The position numbers and the translations under genes were made by a program. Of a DNA stretch of 44,918 nt, positions 24,448-32,439 are shown piece by piece (position 1 is the first letter of the stretch; each line of letters begins with the position of its first letter). The stretch covers positions 1 to 44,918 of the forward strand of contig JAFXAN010000039.1 of NCBI GenBank assembly GCA_017517035.1. Direction: 5' to 3'. The stretch comes from Clostridia bacterium. GTDB lineage: Bacteria; Bacillota; Clostridia; Oscillospirales; CAG-272. The notes below the pieces were generated by a model that worked only from the letters and a program-made list of their open reading frames with translations, ran no database searches and had not been told where the DNA came from.

Positions 24448-24484
24448 AGGGCAATTCTGCTTTCGCAGAATTGCCCTTTTTTTA
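24448..24484 (+). terminator. Strong intrinsic terminator
   Basis: A 13-bp stem (24448-24460 with 24465-24477), loop TTTC, T-run to 24483. The run overlaps the 3' end of the convergent oxidoreductase gene. Confidence 0.88.
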
Positions 24485-25753
24485 TCTTTCGTCGTCACTT
24501 CTTGTTTCCCAATCCAGAACAGGCCAATCATCCGGGGGATTTCCAAGGTCCGGTACATCCATAGGAACACCACCGTGCATTGCGGATTCGTGTGCAACAA
24601 GACCCGGAATATTGTATCTTGCTACATCCCAGATATTTGTTGGCGATAGCTTTCCTGTGGCAAATGCACGGCAAAAATCGTCGATAAGAAAATGATGTGT
24701 TCCGTTATGGCCGTTTATCATGCCTTTATATTCTTTCGGAAGATATTCTGTCGGCTGATGTGGTACGCTTTCCTCAAATCCTGCGCCCTCCGAGATTGCC
24801 TGAATGGCTCTATCATAGTCCTTCTCAAGAAGCTCCCAAACGCTTTCGGGATGGAATTCCTTTGAAACATCGCGCATGATCACATTTCCGTTCTTTTCCG
24901 GATCCCATGTTGCCATATGATGCTTTGCAACAGAGAATTCGTATCCCCCCTCAGAGCCGTAGAACTGAGAAATATACGTTTCCGGAGCTTTCCAGCCGAC
25001 GCATCTGTTTTCGCTTATTCTTACAACGCCCCCATTTGAAAGCTTAAGAAGCATTGCAGTATTAGAGAACGGATTATCATAGAGATTCTGTCCCTCTCTG
25101 CCGAAGATATCAGTTCTTTCGGAGCCTTCAAAGCCCATTGCGGAAACCTTTGTTGCATAAACTCCCGGCATTGCGCTGAGAACCATTGATGTAGAATGGG
25201 TGGGATAGAACATGGGAGGAATGCCCGCATATTTCTTCCAATCCTCTCCGCCAGAGCTTCTGAAGCTCTGCTCCATATTCCTTATATCGTGATTATAGTG
25301 TGCCTCGCCATAAACAAATTTTCCGAATGTGCCCTTTGCAAATTCTCTGCGGCAGTAGATGGCGGCACCTCTATAGAAGCCTGTTTCTCCCATGGAATAT
25401 GTAAGGCGTGTTTTTCTGACGAGCTTTTCGATCTCCGTTATCTCATCTACAGTAATACCGCACGGAACCGCACTGTAAACATGCTTGCCTGCCTCAAGTG
25501 CCTTTATCACCATAGGACCGTGAGCAAAGCGCTGAGTGAAGATGGCAACAGCATTGATCTCCTTTGAAGCAAGCGCTTCCTCAAAGCTTCCTATCCTTTC
25601 AACACCAAATCTCTTTGCATAGTCCTCCTCTCGATCCTTTTTTATATCGCAAACATAGATCTTTTCAACTGTCGGATGTGCCTTGAAAAGCGGCACAAAA
25701 AATTGGCAGAAACGTCCGCAGCCGATTATTGCCAAAGTCATTTTCTTGTTCAT
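24482..25753 (-). CDS. Gfo/Idh/MocA family oxidoreductase
   Basis: The product is 423 aa. The start is ATG 25753 (MNKKMTLAIIGCGRF), AGGAG upstream at 25764-25768. The N-terminal Rossmann fold has IGCGRFCQF and a VYSAVPCGI segment (EKP-motif region altered to AVP). The C-terminal alpha/beta domain contains GEAHYNHD and GMINGHNGTHHFLIDDFCRA. By family it oxidises or reduces sugars, inositols or aminosugars with NAD(P). The loss of the usual E-K-P lysine is notable and may mean altered chemistry. It is divergent from an AraC regulator. Confidence 0.85.
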   Translation of the reverse strand: MNKKMTLAIIGCGRFCQFFVPLFKAHPTVEKIYVCDIKKDREEDYAKRFGVERIGSFEEALASKEINAVAIFTQRFAHGPMVIKALEAGKHVYSAVPCGITVDEITEIEKLVRKTRLTYSMGETGFYRGAAIYCRREFAKGTFGKFVYGEAHYNHDIRNMEQSFRSSGGEDWKKYAGIPPMFYPTHSTSMVLSAMPGVYATKVSAMGFEGSERTDIFGREGQNLYDNPFSNTAMLLKLSNGGVVRISENRCVGWKAPETYISQFYGSEGGYEFSVAKHHMATWDPEKNGNVIMRDVSKEFHPESVWELLEKDYDRAIQAISEGAGFEESVPHQPTEYLPKEYKGMINGHNGTHHFLIDDFCRAFATGKLSPTNIWDVARYNIPGLVAHESAMHGGVPMDVPDLGNPPDDWPVLDWETRSDDER

Positions 25754-25847
25754 AACGATTTTTCTCCTTTTTTTTAAAATTATATAACATAACATCAAAC
25801 CGTTGTAAAGCTAATCAAACGCAAAAATATCAAAAAACAAATATTTC

Positions 25848-25876
25848 TTGCAATAGATAAAATAATGTGATACAAT
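25848..25876 (+). promoter_or_regulatory. Promoter of the third AraC gene
   Basis: TTGCAA (25848-25853), 17-bp spacer, TACAAT (25871-25876). Confidence 0.65.
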
Positions 25877-25904
25877 AAATAAAAATGATTGGCGGAGGAA
25901 TTTT

Positions 25905-26756
25905 ATGAAGCTCGAAAATCTTAATCCTTTTATAAGATATGCCAATTTACATAGTTATTACGAGGAAACATCAGAAAACAGAATTTGCTATGATTGCCGT
26001 CTTTTTTATATTATGAGCGGCGAAGGAGCTGTTCATGTTAACGGAGAAGACTATAGCTTTTCAAATAATACAGCAATATATTTTCCGCCCCTTTCAAGGT
26101 ACACTTTTAATTTTAAAAAGCCGGACAGTGCAAAAATATATTTATTCGATTTTGATCTCTGCGATAAGTTTTCTTATCTTTCAAGTTCTCTCAACACGGC
26201 ATTTGAATCAAGCTTCAAGTCTGAAAGAGCGCCCAGATATGAACTTCTTCGTGAGCTTTCAGAGCCAATAATAAAGGGAAACTGTCTTTCAATGTTTGCA
26301 GATATAGCGGAGGCGGTCGAAAGCTTTCTCTCAAAGGATGAATATTATATAGCAAAGGTTTCCGCCAAAATAAAGCTTTGCCTCATCAAAATGATAACCG
26401 AGAATGAAAATTTCATATCGCAAAACAGCTTGATAGTTGGTATCAAAGAGTTTATAAGGGCGAATTATTGGGATGCGGAGCTTGACAATACAACCATTGC
26501 ATCACATTTCAACTATCATCCATATTATCTCAACCGATTGATGAAAAAATCCGCCGGCTGCACTCTCCATGATTATTTGTTAAAATATCGTATCGAACGA
26601 GCTAAAAATCTTCTTATTACAACCGTGGGAAGTATAAATTATGTTGCCGATAGGTCCGGTTTTTCTTCATGTTCATATTTTATAAGTCGTTTTAAAAAGG
26701 AAACCGGACTTTCTCCGAGACAATATAGAATCGCATATAAAAATAAGGATTTCTGA
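25905..26756 (+). CDS. AraC-family transcriptional regulator
   Basis: The product is 283 aa. GGAGGA sits before ATG 25905. The N-terminal cupin sensor includes GAVHVNGEDYSF and YFPPLSRYTF. The C-terminal double HTH is complete (NTTIASHFNYHPYYLNRLMK and INYVADRSGFSSCSYFISRF, ending LSPRQYR). It is 151 bp from the divergent Gfo/Idh/MocA gene, so probably controls sugar- or cyclitol-dependent expression of it. Confidence 0.9.
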   Translation: MKLENLNPFIRYANLHSYYEETSENRICYDCRLFYIMSGEGAVHVNGEDYSFSNNTAIYFPPLSRYTFNFKKPDSAKIYLFDFDLCDKFSYLSSSLNTAFESSFKSERAPRYELLRELSEPIIKGNCLSMFADIAEAVESFLSKDEYYIAKVSAKIKLCLIKMITENENFISQNSLIVGIKEFIRANYWDAELDNTTIASHFNYHPYYLNRLMKKSAGCTLHDYLLKYRIERAKNLLITTVGSINYVADRSGFSSCSYFISRFKKETGLSPRQYRIAYKNKDF

Positions 26757-26784
26757 TAATTACTGAATCAGAAAACAATAGCTA

Positions 26785-26820
26785 TAAAAAAGGGCTGAGT
26801 CATATAATTCGACTCAGTCC
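26785..26820 (-). terminator. Terminator of the GNAT/kinase operon
   Basis: On the minus strand a 10-bp stem (26811-26820 with 26792-26801, one G-U) is followed by a T-run (complement of 26785-26791). Confidence 0.75.
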
Positions 26821-26826
26821 ATATCC

Positions 26827-27480
26827 TTACTCAACACCGTGCATTTCCATCAGGTCACACAGATCGCCAAAGCTCTTTTCATATTGAGCACAAGAGATCG
26901 CACCGGTTTCAAGGAAGGTATCGAGCAATTTTTTCTGCTCACGGAAAAGCTCGACCTTCTGATAGCGCTCCTTTGTCATAAGATTGCTGTGACCTGTGCG
27001 TATCTCGTTCATTTGCCCAACCTCAAGTCCTTCTGTGGTATGATGATAGACAAATCCCAGCTTTTCCTGCACACGACGGCTTTTTTCATTGCCGTCGTAA
27101 TAGCCGCACCAAATGCGGTTCATTCCAAGCTCTTCAAAGGCGTAGCGAAGCATCTCTCGTGAAGCCTCGGGGATAAATCCCTGCCCCCAAAAAGGCTTCC
27201 CTATCCAGTATCCAAGCTCATATTCATCGTCCTTTTCGGCAAGATCATTGCGATGTAAACCGATGCTGCCGATTGGCTTGCCGTTCTCTTTCAAGCAAAC
27301 GGCATAAGTTTCGGTTGCAGAAAGCACCGTGCGAATGATCTCCAGACTGTTCTCCACGCTTGTGTGCGGTGGCCATCCGGCAGGCGGTCCTACCTCTGGA
27401 TCTCTTGCATATTTGTATAATTCCTCTGCGTCATCCTCGCACCACGGGCGAAGAATGAGGCGTTTTGTTTCTAAAATCAT
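26827..27480 (-). CDS. GNAT acetyltransferase (RimJ/RimL-like)
   Basis: The product is 217 aa. The GNAT core occupies residues 1-170: [10 protein letters not shown], the [11 protein letters not shown] strand, the acetyl-CoA loop region [14 protein letters not shown], and [13 protein letters not shown]. About 40 extra C-terminal residues form a helical tail ([20 protein letters not shown]), like a short SHOCT-type oligomerisation tail. It would transfer acetyl to an amine; the target is unknown. The start overlaps the stop of the upstream kinase (ATGA). Confidence 0.87.
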   Translation of the reverse strand: MILETKRLILRPWCEDDAEELYKYARDPEVGPPAGWPPHTSVENSLEIIRTVLSATETYAVCLKENGKPIGSIGLHRNDLAEKDDEYELGYWIGKPFWGQGFIPEASREMLRYAFEELGMNRIWCGYYDGNEKSRRVQEKLGFVYHHTTEGLEVGQMNEIRTGHSNLMTKERYQKVELFREQKKLLDTFLETGAISCAQYEKSFGDLCDLMEMHGVE

Positions 27481-27968
27481 AGCTTTTCTCCATTCAAAAA
27501 CGCATCCGCTTGTTCTCTGCTTTTGAAAATGATTATGTTTTTATGGGCGTATTTTTCAAACAGTTCCAATACTTTTGGTCTTTGCTGCTTTTTATAGCTC
27601 TTTATAAACTCAATAAATTCCGCATCTTCTTCGCTCTCGATCCACGGCATATCACTTCTTGGCTTTCCAACCCTCTCCCTTATGCCTTCAAGGCAAATAT
27701 CCAGCGTATAATCAAAAAAAATCACCGTATCACAAGCCGCCATTCGCAGCTCCATCGTTGATCCGTAATTACCGTCAATTATCCACTCGCCATTTTCAAG
27801 TACGGCAGACAACCGCCTGAGAAAAACGCTATTTTCCACCGTAGTCTTATCCGAATTCCAATACATCATATCAAGATGATACAGAGGAATTCCCGTTTTA
27901 TTATGCAACGCCCGTGAAAATGTACTTTTACCGCTTCCCGGGCAACCGATCACAATAATCTTCTTCAT
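27477..27968 (-). CDS. P-loop kinase, adenylate-kinase-like, second copy
   Basis: The product is 163 aa, well conserved with the protein at 239-727 over its whole length: the same first 18 residues, the same HLDMM and WIIDGNY segments, and [11 protein letters not shown]. Walker A is at residues 8-16. It is translationally coupled to the GNAT gene. The substrate is unknown. The two copies probably arose by duplication within the lineage. Confidence 0.8.
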   Translation of the reverse strand: MKKIIVIGCPGSGKSTFSRALHNKTGIPLYHLDMMYWNSDKTTVENSVFLRRLSAVLENGEWIIDGNYGSTMELRMAACDTVIFFDYTLDICLEGIRERVGKPRSDMPWIESEEDAEFIEFIKSYKKQQRPKVLELFEKYAHKNIIIFKSREQADAFLNGEKL

Positions 27969-28003
27969 TTTTGATTCATCCTATCTGCTTTTCATGCCAT
28001 CAA

Positions 28004-28720
28004 TCAACTATTTCGCTTGAAGTCAATCCCGGCTTTTCTTGCCTGGGCGCACAGATCCTTTGTCTGAAGTTTATATTCCTTGCCTTCCCTTATAAAATGA
28101 GTTCCGCACTGTCTGAATTCAAAAGACACATTTTTTCGTACACACTGCTCTCTGATATCAAGCACCCAATCGTAGTCAAGCGGTCTTGCATTCGTATCAG
28201 ATTCGCCACCGACAACAACAAGCTCAATACCGTCAAGATACCGTTCTATGTCGATCTTTTCTATAAGAGGCTGAGCCGTTATACACTTATGCTTTATAGG
28301 AAGCTTTTCAAAAATTTCGAGCTTATAATCAGCGTTCTTTTGATTCTCAACCGTACAGCAAACGACAACATTTTCATAGCCGTCTCCCCAATCATCGGGA
28401 ATGCAGTCCATAAATCTGTTAATTCGCTTTGTGAGAAAGAGAAAGGTGCAGTCCTTGCGTTCCCTCACCATATGCCAGCATTCGGGACGCCACGCATCCG
28501 CTTCCTCAATCAAAAAATCTGTAGAAAAACAGGTATATACAATTCCGGATTTCATTTTGTAATTGCCGTTCTTAAGGCGTTCTATGGGCTTTGCAAAGTC
28601 CTTTGTCCTTTCAATAATACTTGTATCAACTCCACGCTTCGCATCACCCTTGTGGATATAGCAATAGCGGCAGCCCTCGCTGCACCTTTTGCAACCTCTC
28701 CACGGATTCCACATTGCCAT
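28004..28720 (-). CDS. DUF5131 family protein (radical-SAM-like, phage Gp37/Gp68 type)
   Basis: The product is 238 aa. ATG 28720 has GGGGTGA 4-5 nt upstream; a TTG 15 nt earlier is possible. The N-terminus MAMWNPWRGCKRC leads into Cys13-x3-Cys17-x2-Cys20, a radical SAM-type cluster motif. FLFLTKRINRF and VVVGGESDTNARPLDYDW are hallmarks of the family. Members occur on phages and chromosomes and are probably iron-sulfur enzymes; no reaction is established to my knowledge. Confidence 0.85.
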   Translation of the reverse strand: MAMWNPWRGCKRCSEGCRYCYIHKGDAKRGVDTSIIERTKDFAKPIERLKNGNYKMKSGIVYTCFSTDFLIEEADAWRPECWHMVRERKDCTFLFLTKRINRFMDCIPDDWGDGYENVVVCCTVENQKNADYKLEIFEKLPIKHKCITAQPLIEKIDIERYLDGIELVVVGGESDTNARPLDYDWVLDIREQCVRKNVSFEFRQCGTHFIREGKEYKLQTKDLCAQARKAGIDFKRNS

Positions 28721-28807
28721 ATTCTCACCCCACAAATTTCAATTTTTTGATGGAATTATTATACCCTATTTTTAAAAATATTTCAACCTCTTTCTATGCG
28801 ATGGTCA

Positions 28808-28836
28808 TTGAAATATTCACATTTTTGTGATATAAT
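28808..28836 (+). promoter_or_regulatory. Promoter of the GNAT gene at 28991
   Basis: TTGAAA (28808-28813), 17-bp spacer, TATAAT (28831-28836). It leaves a leader of about 150 nt. Confidence 0.7.
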
Positions 28837-28839
28837 GTA

Positions 28840-28990
28840 TTTACAAGCTTTGGCTTGAATATTTTTTACGGAGTGTGCTTTTTGAAAAACACCAACATTT
28901 TGGAGATTGTATTGTAAACGGGAGGTTCCGAAATACATTCTCGGCATTCCTCTCGTATTTTGAGCGTCAACAGATATGAAAGGATTAAAA
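28840..28990 (+). promoter_or_regulatory. Long untranslated leader, possibly structured
   Basis: Between promoter and start codon there are about 150 nt without an ORF. A stem can be drawn from GGGAGG and CCGA (28920-28932) with TCGG and CCTCTC (28940-28954). I recognise no known riboswitch. Confidence 0.35.
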
Positions 28991-29644
28991 ATGAATAAAT
29001 TGACGATGCGTTTAGAAACAGAAAAAGATTACAGAGCAGTTGAAGAACTCACACGAGAGGCGTTCTGGAACGTCTACAAACCGGGCGCGGATGAGCATTA
29101 CTTTGTCCACATGATGCGCTCACATCCCGACTTTATCCCCGAGCTTGCATTCGTGATTGAGCTTGACGGCAAGATCATCGGCAACATTATGTACACGAAA
29201 GCTTGGCTTGAAGACGAGAACGGTGAACGCAAGGAGATACTCTCCTTCGGGCCGCTTTGCGTTGCGCCCAAGTATCAGCGACAAAAGCTCGGCAAAAGGC
29301 TGATCGAGCATTCATTTGAGGTGGCTCGCAAGATGGGTTACGATGTAAACATCAATTTCGGCAATCCGGGCAATTATGTCAGCCGTGGATTTGTGAGCTG
29401 CAAAAAGAAAAATGTCAGCTTCATAGTGGACGGCAATTTTCCGACTGCTTTGCTTGTGGCGGAGCTTGTACCCGGTGCGCTTGACGGCAAAAAGTGGATG
29501 TATATTTCCTCTACCGCCGCCGACTGCTGTGAGGACACCACCGCTGTCGAGGCATTTGATTCGACCTTCCCAACAAAGGAAAAGAAATGGATGCCGAGCC
29601 AAGAAGAATTCTATATCTATAGTCATTCTTCGGTAGTCAGATAA
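28991..29644 (+). CDS. GNAT N-acetyltransferase
   Basis: The product is 217 aa. Start ATG 28991, with GAAAGGA upstream. The GNAT fold is seen in MRLETEKDYRAVEELTREAF, the ELDGKIIGNIMYTKA strand, and the acetyl-CoA loop VAPKYQRQKLGKRLIEHSF. It resembles the YhbS-type predicted N-acetyltransferases. The substrate is unknown. A long leader precedes it and a very strong bidirectional terminator follows. Confidence 0.88.
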   Translation: MNKLTMRLETEKDYRAVEELTREAFWNVYKPGADEHYFVHMMRSHPDFIPELAFVIELDGKIIGNIMYTKAWLEDENGERKEILSFGPLCVAPKYQRQKLGKRLIEHSFEVARKMGYDVNINFGNPGNYVSRGFVSCKKKNVSFIVDGNFPTALLVAELVPGALDGKKWMYISSTAADCCEDTTAVEAFDSTFPTKEKKWMPSQEEFYIYSHSSVVR

Positions 29645-29648
29645 ACGC

Positions 29649-29690
29649 AAAAACGCCGCTGAGGAGTTTCGATTCCTCAGCGGCGTTTTT
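29649..29690. terminator. Bidirectional terminator
   Basis: A 17-bp perfect stem (29649-29665 with 29674-29690), 8-nt loop, A- and T-runs on the two sides. It serves the GNAT gene (plus) and the zinc-ribbon regulator (minus). Confidence 0.92.
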
Positions 29691-29697
29691 TATCTTT

Positions 29698-30462
29698 TTA
29701 TCTTTTTTTATAGATCACAAGCTCGGGATTCTCTCCGTTTTCTTCATAAGTACATACGAGAAGGAACTCCATATTTGCTACAAGCCCAAAGCATCTGCCG
29801 CTGCCAAATTCACATTCAAGCTGATAACCGAGATATGTTGCACCGTCATCAAGATATTTTACCTTCTGACCATTTGGAAGCGTATATTCGAGATTCACAT
29901 ATCCGCCTATAAGTGCTGAAAGCTCTGTGACTTCGGGCATTCCCTCAATATGTAAATCATTAAATTCCTTAATGATCTGCTTTTTGAACTCGTCAAACTT
30001 TTCCTTGCCGCCAAGCTCGGTATATTTCTTCCAATAATTCAGTTTGGGGAGCATATCCTTCATATATGCACGAACTTGCTCGGATGTGAAATGCTCGTTT
30101 GCCATATGATCTGCACAGAAATCAATAAGATCATCCATATTGCTGTAAGTGTATTCGCCATCAGCATAGCACCATTTGCAATATTCCTCGTTAAAAAAAC
30201 CATCAGTTTCCCGACTCGTGTTAGAATCTTCAAGGGGCATACCACAACATTGACAGATAAGCTGACGAGGCGAGCCGAGAAGCGTATTGATCGACACATC
30301 AAACAACTGTGACAAAAGCTTTAGCGTTTCTGTGTTTGGAATCGTTTCACCGTTCTCCCAACGGGAAACAGCCTGCCTTGTTACAAATATTTTTTCCGCA
30401 AGCTCCTCTTGTGAGAGTCCCTTTTTCGTTCTTAATTCATAGATTATATCTTTTGTTTCCAT
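29698..30462 (-). CDS. XRE-family regulator with zinc-ribbon domain
   Basis: The product is 254 aa. Residues 1-62 form an XRE helix-turn-helix (GLSQEELAEKIFVTRQAVSRW). A zinc-ribbon follows with Cys70, Cys72, Cys73, Cys95 and Cys98 (CQCCGMPL and YCKWCY), matching the putative zinc-ribbon family often fused to HTH. The C-terminal 100 residues (QKVKYLDDGATYLGYQLECEF) are of unknown function. GGCGGTGA precedes the start, and its promoter is at 30493-30521. Confidence 0.87.
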   Translation of the reverse strand: METKDIIYELRTKKGLSQEELAEKIFVTRQAVSRWENGETIPNTETLKLLSQLFDVSINTLLGSPRQLICQCCGMPLEDSNTSRETDGFFNEEYCKWCYADGEYTYSNMDDLIDFCADHMANEHFTSEQVRAYMKDMLPKLNYWKKYTELGGKEKFDEFKKQIIKEFNDLHIEGMPEVTELSALIGGYVNLEYTLPNGQKVKYLDDGATYLGYQLECEFGSGRCFGLVANMEFLLVCTYEENGENPELVIYKKR

Positions 30463-30492
30463 AAAATCACCGCCTTATATGTTTGTGATGAT

Positions 30493-30521
30493 ATTATACC
30501 ACGAGCTTTGAGCGTTGACAA
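30493..30521 (-). promoter_or_regulatory. Promoter of the zinc-ribbon XRE gene
   Basis: On the minus strand TTGTCA (30516-30521), 17-bp spacer, TATAAT (30493-30498). Confidence 0.7.
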
Positions 30522-30556
30522 GCAACTGTCTGTTGCTATCTATGCGTCAAATTTGG

Positions 30557-31324
30557 TCATATTTCTCCGCCTCTTTTTGGAGCATAATCCTTTATAATTT
30601 CCATAATATCGTTTCTGTACACATTTCCGCCCAGGACATCACCGTTCGGCGAAAATGACACACAACGCACATCGCACGGGTCATCCACATACGGATTTTC
30701 GGGAATCTCGTCCGTAAAATACTCTGCAAGATATTTCAGCGCATTTCCTTCGGGAAAGATAATATTTCCCTCTCCAATGGGAAGCTCCATATCCGCAAAG
30801 CTGTCGAGAATTTCCCGTGTTTTTCTGTTGTACGGGTTGTCATCTGTCGCACTCACAAGCCATGCAGGCTGAAGGCGAATTGGCATGCCTCTCTTCTTTG
30901 CTTCTTGTGCAAACTGCCGGACAAATTCAAGCGGTATCGTTTCCTGATGGAAAACATCCACAGACAAAAGCAGATCATTCACTCCGCATAGTGCAAGTTG
31001 CTCCGCAACTTCACATATCTTGCCTGCATTCCTTGAAAAATAGCCGTTAGTTATGACTTGCCTCCTCGGAATATTCAGTTCTTTTGCGGTTTTCATGATT
31101 GCATAGACAGCATCGGGATACAAAAGCGGCTCACCGCCAAATGTCATTACCGTTTTTATATCATACTCCGCTGCGATCATTCGCACTGCATCTGCGGCAA
31201 TTTGGGGGTCGATCCGCTCGCCGCAAGACATATGATCTCCTTCGGAGCAGTGCTTGCATCTACCGGTGCAGGCGTTTGTTATAACAAATTCGATCTTGTT
31301 CAAATTTTTCAAGTATTGATTCAT
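30557..31324 (-). CDS. Radical SAM protein
   Basis: The product is 255 aa. ATG 31324 is preferred over TTG 31342. The motif Cys19-x3-Cys23-x2-Cys26 (CTGRCKHC) near the N-terminus and TFGGEPLLYP (SAM-binding GGE) identify a radical SAM enzyme of the MoaA/PqqE-like branch. The C-terminal part has two further Cys (DDPCDVRCVSFSPNGDV), a possible short auxiliary-cluster region. No peptide substrate gene is seen beside it. The reaction is unknown. Confidence 0.88.
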   Translation of the reverse strand: MNQYLKNLNKIEFVITNACTGRCKHCSEGDHMSCGERIDPQIAADAVRMIAAEYDIKTVMTFGGEPLLYPDAVYAIMKTAKELNIPRRQVITNGYFSRNAGKICEVAEQLALCGVNDLLLSVDVFHQETIPLEFVRQFAQEAKKRGMPIRLQPAWLVSATDDNPYNRKTREILDSFADMELPIGEGNIIFPEGNALKYLAEYFTDEIPENPYVDDPCDVRCVSFSPNGDVLGGNVYRNDIMEIIKDYAPKRGGEI

Positions 31325-31372
31325 CTCAGCATTCCACCGCAATTTTAATTCTCACTCAAGCTTTGATATTTC

Positions 31373-31401
31373 ATTATACCATATACTCAGTCATTTTTCA
31401 A
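31373..31401 (-). promoter_or_regulatory. Promoter of the radical SAM gene
   Basis: On the minus strand TTGAAA (31396-31401), 17-bp spacer, TATAAT (31373-31378). Confidence 0.7.
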
Positions 31402-31410
31402 CCACATTAT

Positions 31411-31443
31411 ATAAAAATAGCGACGGATCTCTCCGTCGCTATT
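31411..31443 (-). terminator. Terminator of the pentapeptide-repeat XRE gene
   Basis: A 12-bp perfect stem (31416-31427 with 31432-31443), loop of 4, then on the minus strand a T-run (complement of 31413-31417). Confidence 0.85.
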
Positions 31444-31454
31444 AGATAAAAATT

Positions 31455-32249
31455 TCATCTTATAAAGAATTTAAAAATCTCTTTTGCCCATCCAAGGGGA
31501 GCGGGAATATTGGAATCAAGCCATTCTATGACAAGCGGTATATCTGCCGTTGTCAAATCTCCGATGTGACTGTAAATACTTCCATCTGCCACCGATTGCC
31601 CGATAGCGATCATGCCATATGCCTGATCACCGACAGAAGCATATTTGCCGATGGCAAGTGCGCCCACAGAGAAGCAACCGACAGAGAGTGCGCCAAAGGA
31701 AATAAGACCTATGCTGATTGCACCTGCCGCAAAAAGTCCCAAGGCAACAGAACCGACCGCAAGCATTCCTGCCGAGAATACGCCGGCGGAAATAAGTCCA
31801 AGGGACAGAGCACCAAGCGAGATAACGCCAAGGGAAAGCAGACCTACAGATACAATTCCTCTTGACATAAGACCGAGAGAAAATACTCCCCGTGCCTTAA
31901 ATCCTATTGCGAAAAAGCCGTGAGCGTTTTTGCCGATGTGATAAAGCGGCATTCCGAATACTTTTTTCTCGCTCTTGCGTTCGTGAAGCTGTTTTTTGAT
32001 CTTATCCCAAAAGCTTTCCTTTTCGGCTGCTTTGTTGCCCTGCTTCTCGTTTATTTCTTCATTCAGAAGATAATCCATTGAACATTCAAAGAGCTTACCC
32101 AATTTAATCAATTTTTCGGTCTCGGGATATGCAATGTCAGATTCCCATTTGCTTATTGATTGGCGTGAAACGCCAAGAATGTCAGCAAGCTGCTCTTGTG
32201 TATAATTATGTTCTTTTCTGAGTTTTGATAGTTTTTCGCCAAATGTCAT
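31455..32249 (-). CDS. XRE regulator fused to a glycine-led pentapeptide-repeat domain
   Basis: The product is 264 aa. Residues 1-62 form an XRE helix-turn-helix (YTQEQLADILGVSRQSISKW). A charged linker follows (63-105). Residues 111-205 are 19 uninterrupted pentads of the form G-x-x-[SA]-x, for example GVFSL, GLLSL, GAISI. The last 60 residues end in an aromatic helix (WAKEIFKFFIR). The repeat is hydrophobic but very regular, suggesting a beta-solenoid or a membrane-associated structure. Its role may be membrane or cell-wall sensing; that is an inference. Confidence 0.85.
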   Translation of the reverse strand: MTFGEKLSKLRKEHNYTQEQLADILGVSRQSISKWESDIAYPETEKLIKLGKLFECSMDYLLNEEINEKQGNKAAEKESFWDKIKKQLHERKSEKKVFGMPLYHIGKNAHGFFAIGFKARGVFSLGLMSRGIVSVGLLSLGVISLGALSLGLISAGVFSAGMLAVGSVALGLFAAGAISIGLISFGALSVGCFSVGALAIGKYASVGDQAYGMIAIGQSVADGSIYSHIGDLTTADIPLVIEWLDSNIPAPLGWAKEIFKFFIR

Positions 32250-32263
32250 AATAATCTCTCCTT

Positions 32264-32314
32264 ATGTTTTCTAACGCTGCGTTGCCACAATTATAGCATA
32301 CCGCAAGAAAACAT
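32264..32314 (-). promoter_or_regulatory. Promoter and possible operator of the pentapeptide-repeat XRE gene
   Basis: An extended -10 (TGCTATAAT on the minus strand, hexamer at 32290-32295) lies between two 9-bp inverted arms, 32264-32272 and 32306-32314. This suits autoregulation. Confidence 0.5.
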
Positions 32315-32406
32315 ACCACCAATTAGGCGTTTCTTTATGTAAACTTTCAGTTGCGTTTCCTTATTATATCATATTTTTATAGATATTTCAATTATTTAGA
32401 TGAAAC

Positions 32407-32433
32407 GCCCTCGTTCCATTTCGTAACGAGGGC
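32407..32433 (-). terminator. Hairpin at the end of the ABC operon
   Basis: A 9-bp stem (32407-32415 with 32425-32433), 9-nt loop, weak T-tail on the minus strand. Confidence 0.6.
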
Positions 32434-32439
32434 AAAATT

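Noticed and set aside
31566..31923. Plus-strand frames opposite the pentad-repeat domain
   Set aside because: They are mirror images of the repetitive codons of the real gene.
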